This document shows, in pieces, positions 43,644-53,037 of a stretch of 64,000 nucleotides of DNA. Location: positions 4,464,001 through 4,528,000 of the forward strand of contig NZ_CP068760.1 in the NCBI RefSeq assembly GCF_016775705.1, given 5' to 3'. Both the position numbers and the translations under genes were made by a program. The notes under the pieces are model-generated. The model saw only the letters and a list, made by a program, of their open reading frames with translations, was not told the DNA's origin and did no database searches. This stretch comes from Chryseobacterium cucumeris (GTDB lineage: Bacteria > Bacteroidota > Bacteroidia > Flavobacteriales > Weeksellaceae). How positions within the stretch are numbered: the stretch's first letter is position 1; each line of letters begins with the position of its first letter.

Positions 43644-44570
43644 TTAAAATCTGTAAATCACTTCTTTTTGGAAGCCGTCAAGCATTCTTTCTGCTTTTGC
43701 ATAGTCTTTGGTAAATCCTAAGATATAGCCGCCTCCACCGCTACCGCACAGTTTCAGATAATAAGCGTTAGAATCCAGACCTTTTTTCCAGATGTTAAAA
43801 ATACTTTCAGGGATCATAGGACGGAAATGTTCATAAGCCCAGTGAGAAAGCTTTTTAAGGTTTCTGAAGAATGGATTCATGTCTTTTTTAAGGAAAGATT
43901 CGATACATGCATTGTTATAACGGATGAACTCTTCTTTCAGGGTTTTGCGGAAACCTTCTGTTTTCATTTTTTCGAAGAAAATCTGAATCATAGGTCCTGT
44001 TTCACCTGTCATTCCGGAATCTATCAGGAAAATAGCTCCTTTTCCTTCTTCACCTTCGGGAATATTTACCCTGTCTAAATTCTCTTTATTTTCGATAAGG
44101 ATTGGCAGATTCATATAACAGATCAGTGGATCCATTCCTGAACTTTTTCCATGGAAATAGCTTTCCATTTCACCAAAAACAGCTTTTAATTTTTTAAGAT
44201 TATCTTTTGAAATGTTTTCAGGATTCAGTTTGCTGACTGAATATTTTTCAAAAATAGCAGCCACTAAAGCACCGGAACTTCCCACTCCATACCCCTGAGG
44301 AATATTGGAATCAAAGAAAAGTCCGTTTGAAATATCATTTTTGAAGCTCTCGATATCCAGCTTAAAGTCGTCGGAAAGATCAAGTGCTGTAAGAAATTCA
44401 GAATATTTCTGCAAATGTCTGTTGGAATTAAGTTCGAAATCAGAACTCAAATCTGAGAATTTCAAAGTCCCTTTATAGAAGCTGTAAGGTACAACAAGCC
44501 CCTGGGAATCTTCAATCATTCCGTATTCTCCAAACAGGATTATTTTTGCATAAAATAAAGGATTGGTCAT
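43644..44570 (-). CDS. GHMP kinase, mevalonate-kinase-like
   Basis: 308 residues from the ATG at 44570 (MTNPLFYAKIILFGEYGMIE); an in-frame start 54 bp upstream would add a non-homologous segment. GHMP motifs are IPQGYGVGSSGALVAAI (ATP loop), IFLIDSGMTGETGPMIQ and KLCGSGGGGYILGF (C-terminal Gly loop). The FGEYG start is typical of mevalonate kinase. It phosphorylates mevalonate or a close relative in the mevalonate route used by flavobacteria. The neighbouring UbiA gene fits this. Confidence 0.9.
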   Translation of the reverse strand: MTNPLFYAKIILFGEYGMIEDSQGLVVPYSFYKGTLKFSDLSSDFELNSNRHLQKYSEFLTALDLSDDFKLDIESFKNDISNGLFFDSNIPQGYGVGSSGALVAAIFEKYSVSKLNPENISKDNLKKLKAVFGEMESYFHGKSSGMDPLICYMNLPILIENKENLDRVNIPEGEEGKGAIFLIDSGMTGETGPMIQIFFEKMKTEGFRKTLKEEFIRYNNACIESFLKKDMNPFFRNLKKLSHWAYEHFRPMIPESIFNIWKKGLDSNAYYLKLCGSGGGGYILGFTKDYAKAERMLDGFQKEVIYRF

Positions 44571-44743
44571 ATTGACAATAAATCTTTTTGCAAAGTTAAA
44601 AATTATTCCGCTGAATATAAGCAAAACTCAGGCCGAATTGTCTTCTATTTTACTTTCTTTAGTTCTTCTATTAAAAATACGAAAAAAATATGATAAATAA
44701 CTATAATTTCATAGATAAAATTCAATGAATTACCTTGACAAAA

Positions 44744-44767
44744 AAAGACGTTAAAAATAACGTCTTT
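44744..44767 (-). terminator. Terminator after the UMF1-like MFS gene
   Basis: A stem AAAGACGTT / AACGTCTTT with an A-rich loop, followed on the minus strand by TTTTTTGTC, right after the stop of the MFS gene. Confidence 0.75.
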
Positions 44768-44772
44768 CAATT

Positions 44773-46263
44773 TTATAATGTTTCTCTGTCTTTTCTCATT
44801 TTAACCTTCAGGAATCTGATTAAAACCAATCCTGCGGCGAAGAATATAGTCATGGACAATGCTGCAATACGCATATTATTGAAATGTTCGATCAATGTTG
44901 CAAAGATAAATGTTCCGATGATAATAGCAATTTTTTCCAACACATCATAGAAGCTGAAATAGGTTGTATTCTCCATTGAGTTCTCAGGCAGAAGTTTTGA
45001 ATAGGTGGATCTGGACATTGCCTGAAGCCCTCCCATTACTAACCCTACTACTGCAGCAACTCCATAAAACTGGTATTCTACTGTTGGGTTTTCTTTGTTC
45101 AGGAAATAAGCCCAAAGACAAGCTACAATCCATAGGATGATCGCAATTGAAATAACATTTTTGTTACCAATTCTCTTTGATAACCGTGAGAAAATAACCG
45201 CTCCAATGATTGCTTCAATCTGAATCACCAAAAGAGTTCCGATCAGCTTATCCTGAGCAAGGTTAATTTCACTTTTTCCAAATAATGTAGCCATAAGGAA
45301 AATCGTCTGCATTCCTACACTGTAAAAGAAGAAGCTCGACAGGAAGAATTTCAGGTTTCTATCTTTGAAAAGCTCTCCTCCTACCTTAAACAGCTCGTGG
45401 AAACTTTCTTTTGCAATATCTTTATAGAAGCTCAGGTTATCTTTAAATACTTCAAAGAAGCCTCCCTGTTCTTCATGTTTTTTGAAGATATTCTTATAGT
45501 TCAGCAGTACTAAATCTTTAGGCAGTTTATCTTTCACATCCCCAAACTGAGGAAGGTGCTTGAATGTATATTGAGAAAAACCGAACCACCATGCTCCTGT
45601 CAGAAGGAAACTGATTCTTGTAAACAGCAGCTGCTGCGCGGCTCCTTTAGCAAAAACCTGAATCAGTACCAAACAGATCACCACCAAAACTACGGAACCG
45701 ATGTATCCGTAAACATACCCTCTTGCAGAAAGCGCGTCCTGTCTGTCCGGTGTTGCAATATCCGGGAGGAAAGAGTTATAAAAAACTAAACTTCCCCAGA
45801 AACCGACACTGGCTGTAATGCTGAATAAAAGTCCCAGAAATACATTATGCATTCCCGTAAACATGGCCAATCCCATACAAGATGTTGCACCAAGATAGCA
45901 GAAAAACTGCAGGAAAGACTTTTTATTTCCAATCGTATCCGCTAATGAAGATAAAAATGGAGACAGCAATACTACGATAAAGAATGATATGGTAAGGGAA
46001 TATCCATACACCGCATCTGGCTGATATTCTTCTCCAAAAATTTTGATCATATGTCTTACCGGAACATCAATCCATGTTTTTGTTTCTGCCACGTATTCTT
46101 TTTTCTCGTAAGCAGTAGTAAGGATAGAGTAATAAATGGGAAAAATGGTAGAGGTAATCACCAGGGAATAAACAGAATTTGCCCAGTCATATACAGCCCA
46201 GGCTTTCATAATTTTCGGATTATTCTTTATGTTTTTAGGCTGTCGATTCTCAGTTTCAGACAT
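44773..46263 (-). CDS. MFS transporter, UMF1/Atg22-like
   Basis: 496 residues with twelve predicted membrane segments plus a soluble loop of about 60 residues in the middle (LPKDLVLLNYKNIFKKHEEQ...). The N-terminus NPKIMKAWAVYDWANSVYSLVI is diagnostic for the UMF1 family (COG2270), related to fungal vacuolar Atg22. Substrate unknown; amino acids or peptides are suspected for the family. Alone, on its own transcript. Confidence 0.9.
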   Translation of the reverse strand: MSETENRQPKNIKNNPKIMKAWAVYDWANSVYSLVITSTIFPIYYSILTTAYEKKEYVAETKTWIDVPVRHMIKIFGEEYQPDAVYGYSLTISFFIVVLLSPFLSSLADTIGNKKSFLQFFCYLGATSCMGLAMFTGMHNVFLGLLFSITASVGFWGSLVFYNSFLPDIATPDRQDALSARGYVYGYIGSVVLVVICLVLIQVFAKGAAQQLLFTRISFLLTGAWWFGFSQYTFKHLPQFGDVKDKLPKDLVLLNYKNIFKKHEEQGGFFEVFKDNLSFYKDIAKESFHELFKVGGELFKDRNLKFFLSSFFFYSVGMQTIFLMATLFGKSEINLAQDKLIGTLLVIQIEAIIGAVIFSRLSKRIGNKNVISIAIILWIVACLWAYFLNKENPTVEYQFYGVAAVVGLVMGGLQAMSRSTYSKLLPENSMENTTYFSFYDVLEKIAIIIGTFIFATLIEHFNNMRIAALSMTIFFAAGLVLIRFLKVKMRKDRETL

Positions 46264-46488
46264 TTCAAATATATATTAGTAGCACAAAAATAGAAAAACT
46301 ACGGAATATTCTACGGTTTTTAATATTATTTTGAAAATAATAATTGTAAAGTATTGAAATAACTCAGCAAAGTTTTAATCACATTTGATACCATCAAAGG
46401 TTAGACCGCATCTGTTGAAGGTATACAACCTCCTATATTTATGTAGATAAATTATCTGGCTGGAATTATAAAGTTCAGCCCTGTAACT

Positions 46489-46523
46489 AAAAAATCGGGG
46501 TTTAAAGACCCCGATTTTTATAT
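46489..46523 (-). terminator. Terminator after the thiolase gene
   Basis: A stem AAAATCGGGG / CCCCGATTTTT around TTTAAAGA, 40 bp past the thiolase stop. Confidence 0.8.
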
Positions 46524-46557
46524 TTTAAACCACAAAATGCGGTTATATACTTATCAA

Positions 46558-47736
46558 TTATACGTTTTCAATCACAATTGCAGAAGCACCGCCACCACCA
46601 TTACAGATAGCAGCAGCTCCGTATTTCGCATTATTTTGCTTCAATACGTTGATTAATGTAACGATGATTCTTGAACCTGAACTTCCCAGTGGATGTCCTA
46701 ATGCTACAGCCCCTCCGTTTACGTTTACTTTAGCAGCATCCAGCCCTAAGATTTTGTTGTTTGCCAGTCCTACAACTGAGAAAGCTTCGTTGAATTCGAA
46801 GAAATCGATATCGGAAACTTCTAATCCTGCTTTTTTAAGCGCGATAGGTAACGCTTTTGCCGGAGCTGTTGTAAAGTTTTCAGGCTCCTGTGCTGCATCA
46901 GCATAAGAAACGATTTTTGCCAGAGGCTTCAATCCAAGTTCTTCCATTTTTTCTTTAGAAACAAGGATCAACGCAGAAGCTCCATCGTTCAGAGTAGATG
47001 CGTTTGCTGCTGTTACTGTTCCTTCTTCTTTTTTGAATACGGTAGGAAGTGTTGAAATTCTGTCAAAGTTTACTGCTTTGTATTCTTCATCTTCAGCAAA
47101 GATAACTGGTTCGCCTTTTCTCTGAGGAATAGAAACCGGTACAATTTCTTCGCTGAATTTACCTTCGCTCCAGGCTTTTGCAGATCTTTTATAAGATTCT
47201 ACAGCGAAGTTATCCTGATCTTCTCTTGTGATATTATAGTCTGTAGCACATTTTTCTGCACATACTCCCATATGTACTTTGTTGTACACGTCTGTAAGTC
47301 CGTCAAGTACCATTCCGTCAAGCATTTTGATATCGCCTAATTTTATAGCAACTCTTGCATTGTAATAATGAGGAACTAAAGACATGTTTTCCATACCTCC
47401 TGCAACAATTACTTCTGCATCACCAGCTTTAATAGCCTGAGCTGCCATTGTTACAGCCTTCATTCCTGAAGCACAAACTTTATTGACTGTAGTAGAAGGT
47501 GTATTGATTGAAAGACCTGCTCCTAAAGCAACCTGACGAGCCGGCGCCTGGCCTTCCCCTGCCTGAAGAACATTTCCCATATAGATTTCCTGAACTTGAT
47601 TAGGATCTAAACCGATTTTATCTAATGCTCCTTTTACAGCAGTTGCTCCCAGTTTTGTAGCCGGAACTGTTGATAAGCTTCCCATAAAACTCCCCATAGG
47701 CGTTCTTACTGCGGAAACAATGAATACTTCTTTCAT
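46558..47736 (-). CDS. Acetyl-CoA C-acyltransferase (thiolase)
   Basis: 392 residues. The nucleophilic Cys88 is in NKVCASGMKA; GGMENMS, the catalytic His348 in GGAVALGHPLGSSG, and Cys378 in CNGGGGAS are intact. This is the tetrameric acetoacetyl/3-oxoacyl-CoA thiolase I/II family, which either condenses two acetyl-CoA (first step of the mevalonate route or ketogenesis) or cleaves 3-ketoacyl-CoA in beta-oxidation. The mevalonate-kinase-like gene is 2 kb away, but no operon link is seen. Confidence 0.96.
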   Translation of the reverse strand: MKEVFIVSAVRTPMGSFMGSLSTVPATKLGATAVKGALDKIGLDPNQVQEIYMGNVLQAGEGQAPARQVALGAGLSINTPSTTVNKVCASGMKAVTMAAQAIKAGDAEVIVAGGMENMSLVPHYYNARVAIKLGDIKMLDGMVLDGLTDVYNKVHMGVCAEKCATDYNITREDQDNFAVESYKRSAKAWSEGKFSEEIVPVSIPQRKGEPVIFAEDEEYKAVNFDRISTLPTVFKKEEGTVTAANASTLNDGASALILVSKEKMEELGLKPLAKIVSYADAAQEPENFTTAPAKALPIALKKAGLEVSDIDFFEFNEAFSVVGLANNKILGLDAAKVNVNGGAVALGHPLGSSGSRIIVTLINVLKQNNAKYGAAAICNGGGGASAIVIENV

Positions 47737-47793
47737 GTATATAATTTTTATTTAGCTGAAACGGAATAAAAATCCCGTTTTTATAGTTAGAAT

Positions 47794-48204
47794 TTATTTC
47801 ACTTTTATGTATACCAGGTCAAATTGAGTCCCTTCAATTTTGGTATTCACTTTCAGAAGATTATCCTGAGTGGCGACTATTTTATTATTGAAGACATCTC
47901 CTATCTGTGCAGGATCATTTTTATCAGATTTCTCTATCACGATTGCTTTATAATTGCAGTCATCCACAAAAACCAATGTCGATTTGATATAATCTTTTCC
48001 ATTATTGAAATATTCGGTTTGAACATTATCTTTAATGGTCATATGCCATATTGCTTCCGGATAATTGGGTCTTAGAAATTTTCCTTCTTTTATGTTAGTA
48101 CATTTAGGCGGATTATCCGGTTTTTTCTGTTCTGTTGCCTGAGCATACACCTGTGCAGCTGTCATCAACAAAATTCCTGCTGAAAAATTTTTTAAAAAGT
48201 TCAT
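47794..48204 (-). CDS. Exported protein of unknown function
   Basis: 136 residues with a signal peptide (LKNFSAGILLMTAAQVYAQ). The mature protein has CTNIKEGKFLRPNYPEAIWHMTI, YIKSTLVFVDDCNYKAI and a C-terminal FDLVYIKVK, a short beta-rich domain with two cysteines likely to form a disulfide. No family is recognised. It lies one base downstream of a small membrane-protein gene, so the two are co-transcribed. Confidence 0.65.
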   Translation of the reverse strand: MNFLKNFSAGILLMTAAQVYAQATEQKKPDNPPKCTNIKEGKFLRPNYPEAIWHMTIKDNVQTEYFNNGKDYIKSTLVFVDDCNYKAIVIEKSDKNDPAQIGDVFNNKIVATQDNLLKVNTKIEGTQFDLVYIKVK

Positions 48205-48205
48205 A

Positions 48206-48610
48206 TTATATTTGTGTTCTGTTATTTACTTTTTTATTTCCTCGTGCAAAAACCATCAGAAAAGCACCTGAAAACTCTACAGCCCAACCCCATTTCAATG
48301 TAACGATTCCTGCAAAAGTTTCCTGCCAGGATTTGAATGGTAAAAAGCTAAAGTATTGCAGCGACTGCATTTTCACAGCAACTAAGGTAAATCCGAATAG
48401 AAGAATAAGGAGAATACCAAAGAACCTTACAATTTTTGCACTATTGTTTACAATCCCAAAAACTGCACATGCGGAGAAAATCCAGCATGCGATAGCCAGA
48501 TAATGATCAAGCTTCCAATAGTTCCAGTTCCCTATTACAGGTACATGTACCAAGGGTAGAAAACTACCTACAATTACTAACAGTAATCCTAATAACTGAA
48601 TATTTTTCAT
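48206..48610 (-). CDS. Small membrane protein of unknown function
   Basis: 134 residues from the ATG at 48610; the frame runs 81 bases further upstream but that part reads as AT-rich spacer. Four hydrophobic segments, e.g. IQLLGLLLVIVGSFLPLVHV and HYLAIACWIFSACAVFGIV. The layout is DoxX-like in topology, but the motifs do not confirm it. It precedes the exported protein gene at 47794 by one base. Confidence 0.6.
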   Translation of the reverse strand: MKNIQLLGLLLVIVGSFLPLVHVPVIGNWNYWKLDHYLAIACWIFSACAVFGIVNNSAKIVRFFGILLILLFGFTLVAVKMQSLQYFSFLPFKSWQETFAGIVTLKWGWAVEFSGAFLMVFARGNKKVNNRTQI

Positions 48611-48854
48611 ATTTACTAAAGTGCCAAAATACAAAAAAAAACACACTTTTAAATAGGGTGTTTTAAAAATAGAAATTCCGCACCCGAACACTTGTTAGCC
48701 ATAAAAAAAAATCGATATTTCTAATTATTATATAAAGAAAAATGAGATTTATTATCAAATTAAAAATTAACATTTACTGTTTCTATATCAATCTGAAGTC
48801 CATATTTTTCTCCGGCAAAGCATTATTTGATAAAAGGATATTTGAATAAAAAAA

Positions 48855-48882
48855 AATTGCATCTTTTTTCAAAAATGCAATT
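48855..48882 (-). terminator. Terminator after the NupG-like MFS gene
   Basis: AAATTGCAT / ATGCAATTT arms separated by CTTTTTTCAAAA, followed on the minus strand by T-rich sequence, about 30 bp past the stop. Confidence 0.6.
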
Positions 48883-48909
48883 TAATATCTTAATATATAT
48901 AAGGTCTAA

Positions 48910-50292
48910 TTAATGTTTAACTGATGAAACATCTTCCGGGTTATGTTTATGCTTGAACAATACCGCAAAGAAAACAGCCAGTATTAATGCATAGATTGCG
49001 AAAGAAAGCCATATCTGCTGCCAGTCTTTTACCATCACCACAGAGGAAAGAGTTCCATCTGAATTCACAGCTGCGTTGAAACTCTTCTTTAAAATATCCA
49101 GGAATGTAGGATTATCAGGTGTCGTTTGCAGATAAGCAGAAAGATCTGAAGCCGTAGAAAACTTATGGGTAAAGAACTTATCAATAGCCCATCCTGCAGC
49201 ATAACTTCCAAAAACAGCTCCAAAACCGTTCGTCATCATCATAAATAATCCCTGAGCTGAAGAACGTATCTTTTTATCGGTAGTTGTTTCCACAAAGAGT
49301 GATCCTGAGATATTGAAGAAATCAAAGGCCATTCCGTACACAATACATGAAAGAATGATCAATGAAAGTCCAAATCCGTCCGGTACCCCATAAGCAAAGA
49401 AACCGAATCTTAACACCCAGGCCAGCATAGACATCAGCATTACTTTTTTAATTCCGAATTTCTTCAGGAAGAAAGGAATTGCCAAAATAAACAGGGTTTC
49501 TGAAACTTGGGAAATTGACATAATGATGGTAGATCTCTGTACCACGAATGAGTCTGCATATTTAGGGAAATTAGCAAATTCACTTAAGAATACATCACCA
49601 TAGGCATTGGTAAGCTGAAGCGCAGCACCCAAAAGCATTGAAAACATAAAGAATAATGCCATTTTATAGTTTCCGAAAAGCTTGAAAGCATTTAAGCCTA
49701 ACTGTTCAGATAATGGAGAGTTTTTATCAATCAGCTTTTGTGGTGGGCATTTTGGAAGTGTAAGGGCATAAATTCCTAAGAAAATTGCTACAACACCTCC
49801 GATATAAAACTGACCTTCTGTTGCTTTATTTCCACTAAGGTTGGTGATCCACATGGCAACAATAAAACCAATAGTTCCCCATACACGAATCGGTGGAAAG
49901 TCTTTCACTACATCCAGATTGTTATTTTTCAGGATTGTATAAGAAATTGAATTGGCCAATGCGATGGTAGGCATGTAGAAACACATGGCTACAAGCATTA
50001 CCGAAAAGAAGGAATTCGGATCTGCAGAATGAGGCAGTATAAAAAGAATAACCCCATAAAGAATGTGTAATACTGAAAATATGCGCTCCGCATTTACCCA
50101 GCGGTCAGCAATAATTCCAGTAATGGTTGGCATAAAGATGGAAGCAATTCCCATTGTTCCGAACACAGCTCCAAACTGAGTTCCGTCCCAATGCTTTGTA
50201 CCAAACCAGAAGTTTGCCATCGTAATCAGCCAGGCTCCCCAAACAAAAAACTGGAGAAAACTGAGGATGGTCAGTCGTAATTTTAAATTCAT
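48910..50292 (-). CDS. Nucleoside:H+ symporter-family (NupG-like) MFS transporter
   Basis: 460 residues with twelve predicted membrane segments. The NHS-family start LTILSFLQFFVWGAWLITMA and the FGTMGIASIFMPTITGIIADRW cytoplasmic loop are those of nucleoside permeases (NupG/XapB) and their Bacteroidota homologues. Probably imports nucleosides at the inner membrane. It starts 22 bp after the DUF151 nuclease gene, so the two are probably read together. Confidence 0.9.
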   Translation of the reverse strand: MNLKLRLTILSFLQFFVWGAWLITMANFWFGTKHWDGTQFGAVFGTMGIASIFMPTITGIIADRWVNAERIFSVLHILYGVILFILPHSADPNSFFSVMLVAMCFYMPTIALANSISYTILKNNNLDVVKDFPPIRVWGTIGFIVAMWITNLSGNKATEGQFYIGGVVAIFLGIYALTLPKCPPQKLIDKNSPLSEQLGLNAFKLFGNYKMALFFMFSMLLGAALQLTNAYGDVFLSEFANFPKYADSFVVQRSTIIMSISQVSETLFILAIPFFLKKFGIKKVMLMSMLAWVLRFGFFAYGVPDGFGLSLIILSCIVYGMAFDFFNISGSLFVETTTDKKIRSSAQGLFMMMTNGFGAVFGSYAAGWAIDKFFTHKFSTASDLSAYLQTTPDNPTFLDILKKSFNAAVNSDGTLSSVVMVKDWQQIWLSFAIYALILAVFFAVLFKHKHNPEDVSSVKH

Positions 50293-50314
50293 AGTTTATA
50301 AAAAAAGTATCTCT

Positions 50315-50914
50315 TTAGTCAATTTTCTTTTTCCTCCTCTTGATTTCTTCCTGGATTTCAAGGGCGGTATCATAGTCTTCTTCTTTAACGGCTTCATCCA
50401 ATAATTTCTGAAGTTCTTCCATTGAAAGAGATTTTAAGTTATCTTCTGTCTGTACAGTTTCTGAGAAAGATTGATCTTCTTTTGAAACATCTTCCAGTTC
50501 CAGTAAAATTCCGGCTTCATTTAAAACCTGCTGTGTTGTAAATATAGGCGCGTCAAATCTTACGGCCATGGCAACAGCATCGGAAGTTCTGGCATCAAGG
50601 ATCAGTTCTTCTTCTGTTACTTTATTTTTAAAGTTGATATTGGAGAAGAAAACTCCGTCTACAATCTGATAGATGATGACAGAAATTAACTCATAATTGG
50701 CAGAAACTATAAATTTTGTAAATAAATCATGAGTAAGAGGACGCGGTGGATGAATATCTTTTTCCAGTCCAAGAGAGATAGACTGGGCTTCGAAATTTCC
50801 TATAACAACAGGTAATTTTATGTGTGTTTCTTCATGTTCCAGTAACAATGCGTACGCCCCCGACTGGGTCTGGCTGTACGATATTCCGCGAATAATTAGC
50901 TGCTTATAATCCAT
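50315..50914 (-). CDS. Bifunctional nuclease family protein (DUF151) with UVR motif
   Basis: 199 residues. The N-terminal ~135 residues are a DUF151 bifunctional-nuclease domain: LIIRGISYSQTQSGAYALLL, NFEAQSISLGLEK and LDARTSDAVAMAVRFDAPIF. The C-terminus (about 165-199) is a UVR/UvrBC coiled helix pair, MEELQKLLDEAVKEEDYDTA followed by LEIQEEIKRRKK. The DUF151-UVR fusion is the usual form in Bacteroidota. The nuclease activity of the family was shown for distant members and is inferred here. Cytoplasmic. Confidence 0.9.
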   Translation of the reverse strand: MDYKQLIIRGISYSQTQSGAYALLLEHEETHIKLPVVIGNFEAQSISLGLEKDIHPPRPLTHDLFTKFIVSANYELISVIIYQIVDGVFFSNINFKNKVTEEELILDARTSDAVAMAVRFDAPIFTTQQVLNEAGILLELEDVSKEDQSFSETVQTEDNLKSLSMEELQKLLDEAVKEEDYDTALEIQEEIKRRKKKID

Positions 50915-50964
50915 AGCACAAATATAGATTAATTTTTTATTGTGTTTTCACTTTTTTACGCAAA

Positions 50965-50990
50965 AATAAAAGCCCGGAAAGCCGAGCTTT
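50965..50990 (-). terminator. Terminator after etfA
   Basis: AAAAGC...GCTTTT stem with CCGGAAAGCC inside, followed on the minus strand by TATTTTTG; between etfA and the DUF151 gene. Confidence 0.6.
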
Positions 50991-51009
50991 TATCTGTATA
51001 GTTGATGAT

Positions 51010-51095
51010 TGTCAAACGTCAATAGTGAATTTTGCTTCGCAAGTGAATTATTTCATTAAAAAATTGACGAGCAAAGCGAATTGACTATTCACAAT
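51010..51095. repeat. 'caatagtgaattttgc' repeat, copy 2, with inverted partner
   Basis: GTCAATAGTGAATTTTGCTT then, 40 bases on, the inverse AAAGCGAATTGACTATTCAC. The two arms pair imperfectly over about 28 bases, directly downstream of etfA. Confidence 0.6.
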
Positions 51096-51103
51096 TTACT
51101 TTC

Positions 51104-52051
51104 TTATCCTTTTATTGCTTTAATTTTCTCTGTTAATGCAGGAATAATCTGGAAAGCATCTCCTACTACTCCGTAGTCAGCAGACTTGAAGAATGGTGCT
51201 TCAGGATCACTGTTGATTACTACGATAGTTTTTGAAGAGTTAACTCCCGCAAGGTGCTGAATCGCTCCTGAAATTCCTACTGCAACGTAAAGATTCGGAG
51301 AAATTGCTTTACCTGTTTGTCCTACGTGTTCTGTGTGAGGTCTCCATCCGATATCAGAAACCGGCTTGGAACATGCTGTAGCTGCTCCTAAAACGTTTGC
51401 CAGATCTTCAATCATTCCCCAGTTTTCAGGTCCTTTCATACCTCTACCTGCAGAAACAACAATTTCAGCTTCTTTAAGGTCTAATTTACCAGAACTCTGC
51501 TCGTGAGAAATCACTTTAGTATCTTCATTGGCAACAGATAAGTTTTTCACTTCTTCTGAACCTGATACTGCATTTTCTTTAACACCGAAAGCGTTTTGAG
51601 AAACAGTAACGATTACTCCGTTTCCTTCTGCTTTTGCATGCATGAAACCTTTTCCTGAGAATGCTCTTCTTTTTACCTGGAAAGGAGAAAGGCTTTCTGG
51701 AGTTTCCAATGCATTGGTAATTAAAGAATAGTTCTTCATTACAGCAAGCATAGGAGCTACGGAAGAAGCGTCAGTAGTGTGAGGGAAAACGATAATATTT
51801 CCGTCTGCTACTTCACTTACAGCCTGTGCAAATGCTTTTGCTGAGAAATTTTTAAGACCTTCGTCTTTGATATTGATAACGTTTGATGCTCCATATTTGT
51901 ATAATAAATCTGAAGAATCAGTTGGGTTTACAGAGATTGCCGTAACGGTATCTCCCGCTTTATCAGCAATAGCTTTAGCATAAGAAACTGCTTCGAAAGC
52001 TGCTTTTTTGTAAACTCCGTTTATATTTTCTGCGTATACGAATACTGCCAT
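51104..52051 (-). CDS. etfA: Electron transfer flavoprotein, alpha subunit
   Basis: 315 residues. The FAD-binding C-terminal domain is complete: VVSAGRGMKGPENWGMIEDL, HVGQTGKAISPNLYVAVGISGAIQH (with the usual GxSGAxQH) and VINSDPEAPFFKSADYGVVGD. With EtfB it carries electrons from acyl-CoA dehydrogenases to the respiratory chain. It follows etfB by 40 bp in the same unit. Confidence 0.98.
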   Translation of the reverse strand: MAVFVYAENINGVYKKAAFEAVSYAKAIADKAGDTVTAISVNPTDSSDLLYKYGASNVINIKDEGLKNFSAKAFAQAVSEVADGNIIVFPHTTDASSVAPMLAVMKNYSLITNALETPESLSPFQVKRRAFSGKGFMHAKAEGNGVIVTVSQNAFGVKENAVSGSEEVKNLSVANEDTKVISHEQSSGKLDLKEAEIVVSAGRGMKGPENWGMIEDLANVLGAATACSKPVSDIGWRPHTEHVGQTGKAISPNLYVAVGISGAIQHLAGVNSSKTIVVINSDPEAPFFKSADYGVVGDAFQIIPALTEKIKAIKG

Positions 52052-52091
52052 TGTTTTACATTTAAAATTTAAAGATTGAAAAATTTAAAGA

Positions 52092-52838
52092 TTAGATTAC
52101 TTTAGCTTCTTCGTGAAGTAATCTTACCAATTCATCCAGATTATCAGGAGAAACCATTTTCACAGCAGCTCTTGGCGGAACGCTGTCATAAGATACACCC
52201 TGAACTTTTACTTCTGAGGAAGAAGGCTCTACTACCTGCAAAGGTTTTGTTCTTGCAGACATAATTCCTCTCATATTTGGGATGATAAGATCTTTTTCAT
52301 CTACCAATCCTTTCTGACCTGCAATAACTGCCGGTAATTTTACTGAAATAGTTTCTTTTCCTCCTTCAATTTCTCTTACTGCTGTAGCTTCACTTCCGTT
52401 AACGTCTAATCCTACAGAAGCGTTTACGAAAGGTTGGTTTAATAACTGAGCTACCATTCCCGGAACAGAACCTCCGTTATAATCGATCGATTCTTTTCCG
52501 CACAGGATAAGATCATATCCTCCGTTTTGAGCTACAGCTGCAATTTCTTTTGCTGTAGAATAGCTGTCTTTCGGGTCAAGATTTACTCTTACAGCATCGT
52601 TAGCTCCAATTGCCAAAGCTTTTCTGATTACAGGTTCTGTAGCAGCATCACCTACGTTGATTACCGTTACTGTTGCTCCCTGAGATTCCTGAAGTTTAAC
52701 CGCTTTTGTCAACGCAAATTCGTCTAGAGGATTAATTACCCACTGAATTCCGTTTTTGTCGAAAGCAGATTTGTCTGCTGTAAAGTTAATTTTGGAAGTA
52801 GTATCCGGAACACTACTAATACAAACTAATATTTTCAT
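52092..52838 (-). CDS. etfB: Electron transfer flavoprotein, beta subunit
   Basis: 248 residues. The AMP-binding subunit: NPLDEFALTKAVKLQES, ICGKESIDYNGGSVPGMVAQ and LPAVIAGQKGLVDEKD are the conserved ETF-beta segments. It is the first gene of etfBA. In the 199-bp gap upstream I see no recognisable element besides A/T-rich sequence. Confidence 0.98.
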   Translation of the reverse strand: MKILVCISSVPDTTSKINFTADKSAFDKNGIQWVINPLDEFALTKAVKLQESQGATVTVINVGDAATEPVIRKALAIGANDAVRVNLDPKDSYSTAKEIAAVAQNGGYDLILCGKESIDYNGGSVPGMVAQLLNQPFVNASVGLDVNGSEATAVREIEGGKETISVKLPAVIAGQKGLVDEKDLIIPNMRGIMSARTKPLQVVEPSSSEVKVQGVSYDSVPPRAAVKMVSPDNLDELVRLLHEEAKVI

Positions 52839-53037
52839 ATGTTGTTCTTAATTTTTTTATTGGTCATATGTAACCTTAAGGTTTCATGTGTGCTATTTTA
52901 TTTTTTCCCTTTTGGCGCATAAAATCATGACAGTTTATGCAGAGATTTTGTTTGAATTAATTTTTGCTAATATAAATAAAAAATATATTATGCATGCATA
53001 ATACTTATTAAATTATTATTCAATACATTAGATGTAG

